The notes: a model not told the origin generated them from the letters alone. Shown: positions 7,388 to 14,308, counted from the first letter of the stretch. The stretch: DNA of 17,138 bases from Treponema sp. (GCA_031278025.1 JAITLF010000071.1:1-17138); one strand, 5' to 3'. Program-made: numbers and translations.

Positions 7388-7972
7388 ATGCTTTCCCTTG
7401 TTCTTATCGGCCTGAGCCTCGCTATGGATGCCTTTGCGGTCTCGGTTAGTTCGGGGATCTCCGTCCGGGGACTGCGGGCCTTTCACGCGGTCAGGGCGTC
7501 CCTGCTCTTCGGCATCTTCCAGTTTGCCATGCCTGCCGCCGGCTGGTTCCTGGGAAGAACCTTCAGCTCCTCCATCCAGTCCTTCGACCACTGGATAGCC
7601 TTCGCGCTCCTGGCCCTTATCGGGGGCAGGATGCTCCGGGAGGCTGGGCTGCTACGGCGGCAGCCTGGGCTGCGGCCCGGGCGGGAAACCGGTACGGGCG
7701 CGGACGTCCGCAGCCTCAAAATACTCCTGACCCTGGCCTTAGCCACCAGCATAGACGCCCTGGCGGTGGGCATCTCCTTCAGCATCCTGAACCGCGGCAT
7801 CTGGGGGCCCGCCGCGCTCATCGGGGGCATCACCTTTGCGGTATGCCTTACGGGGTTTGAATTCGGGCGGCGTATCGGCCTTCTCTTTGAACGGGGCGCA
7901 CGGGTGCTGGGAGGGCTCATCCTCATCGGCATAGGGATAAAGATACTGATCGAGCATCTGAGCGGGGCATGA
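7388..7972 (+). CDS. mntP: Manganese efflux pump MntP
   Basis: The 194-residue protein has about six membrane segments and the paired acidic signatures of the MntP (YebN) family: MDAFAVS at 13-19 (D14) and SIDALAVG at 121-128 (D123), one in each half of the internally duplicated fold. The loop between halves (about 88-108) is rich in Arg and Gly. The family exports Mn2+ across the inner membrane and protects against manganese overload. The length is typical. ATG 7388 begins the conserved first helix, but no Shine-Dalgarno sequence precedes it. The next gene starts 33 bases after its stop, so the two may be co-transcribed. Confidence 0.92.
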   Translation: MLSLVLIGLSLAMDAFAVSVSSGISVRGLRAFHAVRASLLFGIFQFAMPAAGWFLGRTFSSSIQSFDHWIAFALLALIGGRMLREAGLLRRQPGLRPGRETGTGADVRSLKILLTLALATSIDALAVGISFSILNRGIWGPAALIGGITFAVCLTGFEFGRRIGLLFERGARVLGGLILIGIGIKILIEHLSGA

Positions 7973-8005
7973 TCGGCTTATCCGTGCCGTTCCGGGACCC
8001 GGGCC

Positions 8006-8719
8006 ATGCCGGCGCCTAAGCCCGGCGCGCCCGCCCAGGCGGCGGGCATAGGCACCGAGCGGGAGAGCAGCCTTCACCGCTCCCTGAAACTACGCTACGC
8101 CGGACCGGAGGGGCAGACCGAAAAACCCCTGGGGGGCTATGTCTGCGATGCCCTGCGCGGCTGCGGGGAAATCATAGAGGTACAGACCGGCAGCTTCGCC
8201 CCTTTAACGCACAAAATACCGGGCCTCCTGCTTTACGGGCCGGTCCGGATCATCCATCCGGTTATCGTCCGGAAAACCATCGATCTGCGGGAAAAGGACG
8301 GCGCGCCGGTGAGCCTGCGGAAAAGCCCCCGCAAAGGGAGCGAATGGGACCTCTTCAAAGCCCTGCTCTATGCGCCCCTCCTCCCCCTGACCCAGGGCCT
8401 GACCATAGAACTCGTTATGGTGGAGGTTCTGGAAAAGCGGGTCCGGGACGGGCGCGGCTCCTGGCGCCGCAAGGGGGCCAGCATCGCCGACCGGGAACTT
8501 TCGGCCTGCATCCGGGCCATGCCCCTTTCGGGGAAGGGGGATTACCGCGCCTTTGTCCCCTTTCCCGCCGGGGAGGAGTTCACCGCCCGTAACCTAGCGG
8601 AAAAAGCCCGCATCCGCCCTGCCTTAGCGGGAAAAGCCCTCTATGTGCTCACAAAAATCGGCGTGGTGGAACGGGTCCGTAAAGCCGGTAACGCATGGGT
8701 CTACCGGATGGAAGCCTGA
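8006..8719 (+). CDS. Unnamed protein: PD-(D/E)XK-like domain plus winged helix
   Basis: The 237-residue protein is not one I can name with certainty. Residues 18-95 follow a nuclease-like pattern: an N-terminal helix with ERESSLHRSLKLRY (E20, H24, K28), then a strand with D48 in GGYVCDALRG, then EIIEVQTGSF with E58-x-Q60, and K70 on the next helix. D-x(n)-E-x-Q resembles the PD-(D/E)XK active site with Gln in place of Lys. It also resembles a family I recall with 'LH..LK..Y' and 'IEIQT', now given DUF names. Residues about 190-235 look like a winged helix-turn-helix, with NLAEKARIRPALAGKALYVL then a basic wing. DNA binding with possible nuclease activity is inference. It follows mntP by 33 bases, ends 5 bases before a palindromic element, and lacks a clear Shine-Dalgarno sequence. 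Confidence 0.6.
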   Translation: MPAPKPGAPAQAAGIGTERESSLHRSLKLRYAGPEGQTEKPLGGYVCDALRGCGEIIEVQTGSFAPLTHKIPGLLLYGPVRIIHPVIVRKTIDLREKDGAPVSLRKSPRKGSEWDLFKALLYAPLLPLTQGLTIELVMVEVLEKRVRDGRGSWRRKGASIADRELSACIRAMPLSGKGDYRAFVPFPAGEEFTARNLAEKARIRPALAGKALYVLTKIGVVERVRKAGNAWVYRMEA

Positions 8720-8723
8720 AGGC

Positions 8724-8855
8724 CCGGCGGGGCGCCGCCCGTACCCCTGGCGGGGCCCGCTCCACATCTCGCGGGGCTCCGCCCCGCGAGGAGCAGAGAG
8801 AAGCCCGCAGGGTCCGAGCAGTCCCCCCGCGAGGTGCGGAGCAGCGCCCCGCCGG
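8724..8855. repeat. GC-rich nested palindromic element, copy 2
   Basis: The 132-bp element is bounded by a perfect 12-bp inverted repeat (8724-8735 ccggcggggcgc with 8844-8855). A perfect 10-bp hairpin with a 3-base loop lies inside (8768-8777 with 8781-8790). It shares with copy 1 an 18-base block in reverse orientation (8768-8785 against 231-248). In direct orientation it shares a 27/28-base block near its right end (8825-8852 against 240-266, one substitution and one indel). It starts 5 bases after the upstream stop and ends 53 bases before the nifA start. Confidence 0.75.
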
Positions 8856-8908
8856 CAGGACGGTATGGACTGCTGGCAAATCCTACAAATAGGTAGTAGT
8901 ATCCCCCT

Positions 8909-10504
8909 ATGGAATCGGACGAAACCGTCCCGGTCCGCGATATAGCGCGGGAACGGGATGAACTGGAGCTGCTCTTCGACATAGCCCGGACCTTCGATAA
9001 ACATGTGGAGCTTAGAACCGCATTGGGGCCCCTTTTGAGCCTCCTGGAAAGCCGCGCGCAGCTGACCTGGGGGATGGTAACCCTTCTGGACCGGGCTACG
9101 GGGCTGCTCAAAATTGAGGAAGCCTATGGGCTTTCGGCGGAAGAGAAGAGCCGGGGCATATACCGGCTGGGGGAGGGCCTGGTCGGGCGGGTCTTTGAGT
9201 CGGGGATTGCCATCGTGGTTCCGGACCTGTCCCGGGAAACCCACTTTTTGAACCGGTCCCGGATACGGGCTAAGGAGGACCTTGAGGGTTTGTCCTATTA
9301 CTGCGTCCCCATACGGTCAGGAGGAGGGGTTATCGGAACCCTCAGCGCCGAGCGGCGCATTCAGAACCGGGAGCGGGCCGGGCGCATGGCCCGGGATAAG
9401 GCGTTTTTAGAGAAGGTTTCTTCTATAATTGCCGACTCTGCCAAGCTCCGGGAGCGAATCCTGGAGGAACAGTTCAGGCTCCGCCGGGACCGGGATACCG
9501 GGGATGAACGCCCGGTAACGGGGCAGGGAGGGCGGATAAGCCCGGAGAGTCCCATCATCGGCACGGGAAACGCCATGCGGCGGGTCTACGAGATGATTGC
9601 CCGGGTGGCGCCCAGCGATGCGACGGTGCTTATCACCGGGGAAAGCGGGACGGGGAAAGAGCTTGTGGCGGCGGAGGTGCACCGGCTTTCAAAGCGGGCC
9701 GGGTATCCGCTGATCAAGGTGAACTGCGCCGCCCTGCCGGAATCCGTCATCGAGAGCGAGCTCTTCGGCCACGAACGGGGGGCCTTTACCGGCGCCTACA
9801 GCCAGCGCAAGGGACGGTTTGAGATGGCCCACCGGGGTACCATCTTCCTGGACGAGATAGGGGAACTGCCTTCCCAAATCCAGGCCAAGCTCCTCAGGGT
9901 ACTCCAGGAACGGGAGCTTGAGCGGGTGGGCGGGGCTTCCACCATCAAGGTGGATGTACGCCTGGTGGCCGCCACAAACCGCGTCCTGGAGGAGGAAGTC
10001 AAGATGGGCCGTTTCCGGGAGGATCTCTATTACCGGCTCAACGTGTTTCCCATCCACATGCCGCCGTTGCGGGAGCGGAAAAGCGACATCATCCTTTTGG
10101 CGGACCATTTCGCCGAAAAATATGCCGGGCGGAACGGTAAGCTGATCAAACGCATATCCACCCCGGCCATAGACCTCCTTACCCGCTATTCCTGGCCGGG
10201 GAACGTGCGGGAGCTGGAGAACTGCATTGAGCGGGGGGTTATCCTTTCCACCGACACGGTGATTCACTCCTATAACCTGCCCCCAAGCCTGCAAACTGCG
10301 GCTTCCACCAACACGGAGCCTACCACTACCCTGGATGCGGCCCTTTCCCGTATGGAAAAGGAGCTTATCGTGGAGGCCCTCAAGCTGAGCGACGGCAACA
10401 TGGCCGCAGCGGCCCGGTGTCTGGGGATTACCGAGCGGAAGATGGGGCTTAGGGTTCATCATTACGGGATAAACTGGCGGCTTTACCGGATTACCCCTGT
10501 GTAG
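8909..10504 (+). CDS. nifA: NifA-type sigma-54-dependent activator (GAF, AAA+, Fis-type HTH)
   Basis: The 531-residue activator works with sigma-54 RNA polymerase. The N-terminal GAF domain (about 20-185) carries the NifA-style run LGEGLVGRVFESG...VVPDLSRETHFLNR and YYCVPI. The central AAA+ domain has Walker A GESGTGKE (244-251), the sigma-54 contact loop GAFTGA (291-296), Walker B TIFLDEIGEL (311-320) and REDLYYRL (370-377). The C-terminal helix-turn-helix spans about 490-520. NifA switches on nitrogenase and related genes under fixed-nitrogen limitation. The linker between the AAA+ and HTH domains has no cysteine, unlike oxygen-sensitive NifA proteins. Palindromic elements lie on both sides, and amtB-PII follows. 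No good Shine-Dalgarno sequence precedes ATG 8909; the weak -10-like TAGTAT at 8897-8902 would give a leaderless start. A related GAF-type activator is the alternative. Confidence 0.85.
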   Translation: MESDETVPVRDIARERDELELLFDIARTFDKHVELRTALGPLLSLLESRAQLTWGMVTLLDRATGLLKIEEAYGLSAEEKSRGIYRLGEGLVGRVFESGIAIVVPDLSRETHFLNRSRIRAKEDLEGLSYYCVPIRSGGGVIGTLSAERRIQNRERAGRMARDKAFLEKVSSIIADSAKLRERILEEQFRLRRDRDTGDERPVTGQGGRISPESPIIGTGNAMRRVYEMIARVAPSDATVLITGESGTGKELVAAEVHRLSKRAGYPLIKVNCAALPESVIESELFGHERGAFTGAYSQRKGRFEMAHRGTIFLDEIGELPSQIQAKLLRVLQERELERVGGASTIKVDVRLVAATNRVLEEEVKMGRFREDLYYRLNVFPIHMPPLRERKSDIILLADHFAEKYAGRNGKLIKRISTPAIDLLTRYSWPGNVRELENCIERGVILSTDTVIHSYNLPPSLQTAASTNTEPTTTLDAALSRMEKELIVEALKLSDGNMAAAARCLGITERKMGLRVHHYGINWRLYRITPV

Positions 10505-10570
10505 GAAATCTTTTACCGGAATACATATTTGTAGGCTTTACTGAGGCGTGAAGGACGGAAGGAAGGGGGA

Positions 10571-10675
10571 AGCCGCCGGCTTGCTCCGCACGCCCGGTCC
10601 CTGCGGCCTCCCTGCGGGCGGGCGGAACCACCGCAATGCCCCCGCCGGGGGCCCCGGACTCCCGGCCCCTCCATA
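10571..10675. repeat. GC-rich palindromic element, copy 3 (diverged)
   Basis: This copy is less regular than the other two. It contains the 15-base block gcccggtccctgcgg (10592-10606), identical to copy 1 at 144-158. It also has short palindromes: 7 bp gcccccg / cgggggc (10638-10644 with 10646-10652) and 5 bp agccg / cggct (10571-10575 with 10577-10581). No long terminal inverted repeat is clear, so the boundaries are approximate. It lies between nifA and the amtB promoter. Confidence 0.55.
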
Positions 10676-10706
10676 TATACCTATAAATACTATCGTTTAG
10701 TTCAGT

Positions 10707-10724
10707 TTGGCATGAATCCTGCTA
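10707..10724 (+). promoter_or_regulatory. Sigma-54 (-24/-12) promoter for amtB
   Basis: The sequence TTGGCATGAATCCTGCTA gives TGGCAT-N5-CTGCT, close to the sigma-54 consensus TGGCAC-N5-TTGCA. The invariant GG (10709-10710) and GC (10721-10722) are separated by exactly 10 bases. Transcription would start near 10734, leaving a roughly 30-base leader with a strong Shine-Dalgarno sequence. Ammonium transporter genes are classic sigma-54 targets under NtrC or NifA. I found no TGT-N10-ACA NifA site in the 200 bases upstream. Confidence 0.75.
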
Positions 10725-10763
10725 ATATACGGTGTACGGTAGCTATTAATTAGGAGGATGAAA

Positions 10764-12122
10764 GTGCGAAAAAAAATGTTTATGCCGGCGGTTCTTTTTC
10801 TGTGTGCGGGGGGGTTCCTGTTTGCGGAAGAAAGCATCGAAACGCTGGCCTTCTCTCTGGATATGGTTTGGCTCTTCATCGGCGCCATTCTGGTATTCAT
10901 CATGCAGGCGGGCTTTGCCCTGGTAGAGACGGGACTTACCCGTGCGAAAAACGCCACCAACATAACCATGAAAAACGTGATGGATTTTTGTTTCGGCGCC
11001 ATCGTGTACTGGGCAATAGGCTGGGGTTTTATGTACGGCGACGATGCAGCCGGTCTTATCGGGGTTTCCCAGTTCTTCAACGGGCCTATGGCGATAGATA
11101 TGGAGGCCGGCGCTTTCTATAAGAGTTGGTTCTTCCAGGTGGTTTTTGCTGCAACTGCCGCTACCATCGTGTCCGGCGCTATGGCGGAACGGACCCAGTT
11201 CAAGTCCTATCTCATCTACACCTGTTTTATCTCCGCCGTTATTTACCCCATTTCCGGGCATTGGGCCTGGGGCGGCGGCTGGCTTGCCGGGCTTGGGTTC
11301 CACGACTTTGCCGGTTCCACCGTGGTTCATTCCGTAGGCGGCTGGGCGGCCCTCATGGGCGCGGCGGTTGTAGGCCCCCGGATCGGCAAATACCACAAGG
11401 GCGCGGACGGCAGGATAAGCATCAAGGCATTTCCGGGGCACAACATCCCCTACGCGGCCCTGGGGGTATTGCTCCTCTTTTTCGGGTGGTTCGGCTTTAA
11501 CGGGGCTTCTACCGGTATTGCCACGGTAGGCGAAGGGGGTATCTGGAGCGGCCTCGCCATCGCCCGTGTCTCCGTAACCACCTGTCTTGCTGCCGCTGCC
11601 GGCGCGGCAGCGGCACTCGTCTTCTCCTGGGTATGGTTCAAGAAGCCCGATGCGTCCATGACGCTGAACGGCCTGTTGGCGGGTCTTGTGGGCATCACGG
11701 CCCCCTGCGCGGTGGTCTCTCCCGGTGCGGCCATCATCATCGGCCTTATCGCCGGCGTACTCGTGGTACTCTCCGTCGAATTCATCGACACGGTGTTGAA
11801 GATAGACGACCCCGTCGGCGCCAGTTCCGTACACCTCACGTGCGGCATCTGGGGAACCCTGGCGGTCGGCATCTGGGGCAACGCTCCCGAATCGGGGATA
11901 ACCGGCCTTCTTCACGGAGGCGGGTTTACCCAGCTTGGGGTACAGATCGTGGGCATCCTGGCGGTGGGCGCGTGGGCGGCTACCATCAGCCTGGTTTTGT
12001 TCCTCATCATCAAGGCAATAACCGGCCTGCGGGTTAGCCCCAAGACAGAACTGGTGGGCCTCGACCTGAGCGAACACAAAGCCGAAGCCTATGCGGGTTT
12101 CCAGATCTTCAGTAACACCTAA
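10764..12122 (+). CDS. amtB: Ammonium transporter AmtB
   Basis: The 452-residue Amt/MEP/Rh ammonium channel has a hydrophobic signal-like N-terminus followed by about eleven membrane helices. Characteristic features (GTG numbering) include the [11 protein letters not shown] run, D181 in [14 protein letters not shown], pore histidines H189 and H357 ([12 protein letters not shown]), and GWFGFNGAS. It conducts NH4+/NH3 into the cell. The start is decided by the ribosome site. AGGAGG (10752-10757) directly abuts an ATG at 10758 (spacing 0), whereas GTG 10764 is 6 bases away, so I take the GTG; using the ATG would add two residues. It is preceded by a sigma-54 promoter and followed after 17 bases by the PII gene. 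PII proteins dock on AmtB and block the channel when nitrogen is plentiful. Confidence 0.95.
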   Translation: MRKKMFMPAVLFLCAGGFLFAEESIETLAFSLDMVWLFIGAILVFIMQAGFALVETGLTRAKNATNITMKNVMDFCFGAIVYWAIGWGFMYGDDAAGLIGVSQFFNGPMAIDMEAGAFYKSWFFQVVFAATAATIVSGAMAERTQFKSYLIYTCFISAVIYPISGHWAWGGGWLAGLGFHDFAGSTVVHSVGGWAALMGAAVVGPRIGKYHKGADGRISIKAFPGHNIPYAALGVLLLFFGWFGFNGASTGIATVGEGGIWSGLAIARVSVTTCLAAAAGAAAALVFSWVWFKKPDASMTLNGLLAGLVGITAPCAVVSPGAAIIIGLIAGVLVVLSVEFIDTVLKIDDPVGASSVHLTCGIWGTLAVGIWGNAPESGITGLLHGGGFTQLGVQIVGILAVGAWAATISLVLFLIIKAITGLRVSPKTELVGLDLSEHKAEAYAGFQIFSNT

Positions 12123-12139
12123 AAGACGGAGGAGAAAAC

Positions 12140-12481
12140 ATGAAACTGATTATCGCGTATATCCAGCCCCACATGTTGAATGAGGTTAAACAGGAATTGT
12201 ACAAGGCTGAGGTTTTCAAAATTTCGGTTACCAACGCCATGGGCTGCGGCCAGCAGAAAGGCTACACCGAACATTACCGGGGAATTGACATCGAAGTGAA
12301 TCTCTTAAAGAAGATTCGGGTTGAAATCGCCGTAAACGATAATTTCGTCAAACCCACGATAGACGCCATCATCCGGGGCGCCCGGAGCGGGGAAATCGGT
12401 GATGGGAAGATATTTGTTCTTCCCATCGAAGAGACTATCCGTATCCGCACCGGCGAGACCGGTACCGTTGCCATAGGCTAA
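12140..12481 (+). CDS. glnB: Nitrogen regulatory protein PII (GlnB/GlnK family)
   Basis: This 113-residue PII signalling protein aligns to E. coli GlnB without gaps through the landmarks. The T-loop opens with [14 protein letters not shown] (Q39, K40, Y46, R47, G48). The B-loop is [12 protein letters not shown] (G84, G87, D88, G89, K90). The C-loop is RIRTGETG (R101 and R103). These bind ATP/ADP and 2-oxoglutarate. Position 51, the uridylylated Tyr in enteric PII, is Ile here (Y46[12 protein letters not shown]), so GlnD-type control at that residue is not possible. Position next to amtB, with a shared sigma-54 promoter, suggests a GlnK role in gating AmtB. GGAGGAG 5-7 bases before the ATG fixes the start. 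A strong terminator follows. Confidence 0.93.
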   Translation: MKLIIAYIQPHMLNEVKQELYKAEVFKISVTNAMGCGQQKGYTEHYRGIDIEVNLLKKIRVEIAVNDNFVKPTIDAIIRGARSGEIGDGKIFVLPIEETIRIRTGETGTVAIG

Positions 12482-12569
12482 GACCCTGCTCCCGGAGGGA
12501 TATTCATCTTATTTAATAAAAAGGAGGGATCGGAACACTCGCTCCGATGTTCATGTAAAAAACAAAACG

Positions 12570-12602
12570 CGGTACGCCTGGGGGGCGTACCGTTCTTTAT
12601 TT
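12570..12602 (+). terminator. Intrinsic terminator of the amtB-PII operon
   Basis: A perfect 9-bp stem cggtacgcc / ggcgtaccg (12570-12578 with 12584-12592) with loop tgggg is followed by ttctttatttt. An A-rich run precedes it (12557-12567), so the hairpin may also work on the minus strand. It lies 89 bases after the PII stop. Confidence 0.85.
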
Positions 12603-12749
12603 TCCCCTTCCGAATCTTCCCGCTCCGCCTGGGCCGCGCTGATTCGCGTCAACCGGCGGGTAATGTACTCTGACAGCGTGATTTCCCGGTGAGATACCTG
12701 CGTCGGGGGCGGTGATCCGCAACCCTTGTACCCCGGTTGTGTCAAAATG

Positions 12750-12779
12750 TAGACAGGATTACCGGTTAGCGGGTATAGT
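12750..12779 (+). promoter_or_regulatory. Sigma-70-like promoter of the ECF sigma operon
   Basis: TAGACA (12750-12755, 5 of 6) and TATAGT (12774-12779, 5 of 6) are 18 bp apart. Transcription would start near 12786, about 33 bases before the ATG of the small membrane protein, with AGGAG (12805-12809) in the leader. Confidence 0.6.
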
Positions 12780-12818
12780 GCGGGCAGCTAACTATCCATT
12801 GATAAGGAGTTGTGTTTC

Positions 12819-13142
12819 ATGGCCGTTCAAATCATCATCGCGCTTATTCCCATTGTAGGCATTGTGATGGGATCGGTGGTGGTGTTTTTTTACTTACTCT
12901 GGAATCACCGCCGCAGGGTGCTGCTCATTAAAACGGGGAACTATGACAAACCCGGCTTTGATATGTCTTCTTTCAGCCTGCTTGCGGGGTTGCTGCTAAC
13001 CTGCGTGGGGTTTAGTTTGACCATTTTCCTGGCCCTGGTTCAGGGCAGGAACTATGGCCTATTGGGCGGTATTATCCCCCTCTCTATTGGCATAGGACTT
13101 TTGGTTTATTACGGGATACGGCGCGGCGAAAAGCCCGCGTAA
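12819..13142 (+). CDS. Small membrane protein, first gene of the ECF sigma operon
   Basis: The 107-residue protein has three predicted membrane helices, at about 4-27, 52-73 and 80-100. A basic loop after the first (WNHRRRVLLIKTGNY) and a basic C-terminus (RRGEKPA) point to the inner membrane. The layout of one helix, a conserved positively charged loop and a helical pair resembles small membrane proteins of the DUF6249 type that lie beside ECF sigma factors; that link is from memory and is weak. A TTG at 12810 would extend it by three residues, but AGGAG at 12805-12809 sits 9 bases before ATG 12819, which is the better start. The sigma factor gene starts 12 bases after its stop. It could be part of the signal-sensing module or a target of it. 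Confidence 0.72.
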   Translation: MAVQIIIALIPIVGIVMGSVVVFFYLLWNHRRRVLLIKTGNYDKPGFDMSSFSLLAGLLLTCVGFSLTIFLALVQGRNYGLLGGIIPLSIGIGLLVYYGIRRGEKPA

Positions 13143-13154
13143 CCGGCGGACGGT

Positions 13155-13733
13155 GTGGGTGAACCGCTGATCGTGAACGATCAGATGGACGCGGACGATC
13201 GCCTGATCATCGCAGCGATCCTATCGGGACAGAAGGAAAAGTTCCGGGTTTTGGTACGGCGCCACGAGCGGGCGGTGTACGGGATGGGCGTGAGTTTTTT
13301 CCGCAACGCCGAGGACGCCGCGGATTTTACCCAGGAGGTCTTTCTAAAGGCCTTTAGGAACCTTGCCCGGTTTGAGGGGCGGTCCCGGTTTTCCACCTGG
13401 CTGTATACTATCGCCTACAACACGGCGGTCAACGGCGTAAACCGGCGGCAGGAGTACCGGAGTCTTGCCGAAGGAAACCCCGCGGCAGACGGCGACACCC
13501 CGGAACGGATTGCGTTGCGCGGCGCCGTCAAGGACGCTGTCCTGGAAGCGGTGCGGGAGCTGCCGGAGCGGTATAGGACCTGCGTGGACCTGTTCTTCTT
13601 CTATGACCGGTCCTATCAAGAGATCGCGGCGATAACCGGATTCCCGGTTAATACCATCAAATCCCATGTGTTCCGGGCGAAAAAGCTGCTCCGGGACAAG
13701 TTGGAAGCGTATACCGAAGGGGGTATAGAATGA
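13155..13733 (+). CDS. ECF-type RNA polymerase sigma factor (RpoE-like)
   Basis: The 192-residue sigma factor has only the region 2 and region 4 domains of the extracytoplasmic-function group. Region 2 (about 26-97) carries FRVLVRRHERAVYGMGVSFFRNAEDAADFTQEVFLKAF and the -10 recognition run FEGRSRFSTWLYTIAYNTAVN. Region 4 (about 125-180) carries LPERYRTCVDLFFFYDRSYQEIAAITGFPVNTIKSHVFRAKKLLR, a helix-turn-helix for the -35 element. GTG 13155 has only a weak purine-rich site (ggcgga) upstream. ATG 13185 is an alternative and would remove ten residues plus a 7-bp hairpin. The anti-sigma gene overlaps its stop by ATGA, implying translational coupling and near-equal synthesis. The target regulon is unknown. 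Confidence 0.9.
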   Translation: MGEPLIVNDQMDADDRLIIAAILSGQKEKFRVLVRRHERAVYGMGVSFFRNAEDAADFTQEVFLKAFRNLARFEGRSRFSTWLYTIAYNTAVNGVNRRQEYRSLAEGNPAADGDTPERIALRGAVKDAVLEAVRELPERYRTCVDLFFFYDRSYQEIAAITGFPVNTIKSHVFRAKKLLRDKLEAYTEGGIE

Positions 13734-14227
13734 AATGCACCACCCTGGTGGATAAAATATACGAATTTGACGGCCGTCAGGCGCTTTCCCTGTGGAATCG
13801 TTTACAGATTGCCGTACATATAGTCCTTTGCCCCCGGTGCGCCGAGAAGACGCTCCTTTTGGAAGCTGTCCGGGACCTGTTGCGGACCGACTTTCTGCCC
13901 GTTCCCCCCGCCTTCATCGCCGATTCCGTCATGGACCGCATCCGCACCGAGGTGTTCGACACGAGCGCCGACATGCCCTTTGAATTTGAAGAGGAAGGCC
14001 CCACCCCGGAAGTCCCTTTTGGCGGCTGGGTGGCGACCGGCCTCATCATCCTTTTTTCCCTGACCGCTTCCTTTATGGACATGGATTTTATCAGCCTTGC
14101 CGCCGCCCAGGGGTCTTCTTTCCTGCTTCCCCTGGGCATCACCATAGGCGTGGTGATTACCGTATACGGCGCCATTTTCATAGGCAGCCACCTTGAGGAG
14201 CTTTCGGACAGGTTCCGGTTGCGGTGA
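13730..14227 (+). CDS. Zinc-finger anti-sigma factor, membrane anchored
   Basis: The 165-residue protein begins with the HxxxCxxC zinc-binding motif of anti-sigma domains (H30, C34 and C37 in HIVLCPRCAEK), followed by a helical, acidic linker (45-95). Two hydrophobic segments follow, near 98-115 and 131-152, with a short charged tail. Proteins of this kind hold their cognate ECF sigma factor inactive at the membrane until a signal releases it. Its ATG overlaps the TGA of the sigma gene (ATGA at 13730-13733), the usual arrangement for a sigma/anti-sigma pair. The zinc motif sits close to the N-terminus, so the domain is short. No terminator is obvious in the 81 bases before radC. Confidence 0.85.
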   Translation: MKCTTLVDKIYEFDGRQALSLWNRLQIAVHIVLCPRCAEKTLLLEAVRDLLRTDFLPVPPAFIADSVMDRIRTEVFDTSADMPFEFEEEGPTPEVPFGGWVATGLIILFSLTASFMDMDFISLAAAQGSSFLLPLGITIGVVITVYGAIFIGSHLEELSDRFRLR

Positions 14228-14308
14228 AAGGAGGGGGAGGGTGCGGGGCGGAGAGACGGCGGCAGGAAACGCCAAAAATTTTCAAAAAAATCGGCTTTTG
14301 ATTGAAGC

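Larger units (their letters stand above)
12482..12818. other. 337-bp intergenic region after the PII gene
   Basis: From left to right it holds an orphan AGGAGG (12522-12527), a 6-bp hairpin atcgga / tccgat (12529-12534 with 12543-12548), the terminator at 12570-12600, and a sigma-70-like promoter at 12750-12779. A minus-strand open frame (12551-12745, 64 codons) crosses the terminator and has no family resemblance; I do not call it a gene. From 12605 to 12740 I see nothing I can support. Confidence 0.5.

Noticed and set aside
8856..8908. Sigma-54 promoter before nifA
   Set aside because: TGGCAA occurs, but no GC lies at the required 10-base spacing after GG.
10505..10706. NifA upstream activator site (TGT-N10-ACA) before amtB
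   Set aside because: Several TGT triplets occur, but none has ACA at the right distance.
10746..12077. Long minus-strand open frame opposite amtB
   Set aside because: The protein is low-complexity and has no family features, whereas the plus strand encodes a complete ammonium transporter with a ribosome site.
12522..12555. Strong AGGAGG followed by a tiny reading frame (ATG TTC ATG stop)
   Set aside because: The spacing to the ATG is too long and the frame is three codons; more likely a remnant or chance.
12551..12745. 64-codon minus-strand open frame after the PII gene
   Set aside because: It runs through the intrinsic terminator, has no Shine-Dalgarno sequence and no family resemblance; GC-rich DNA gives such frames by chance.
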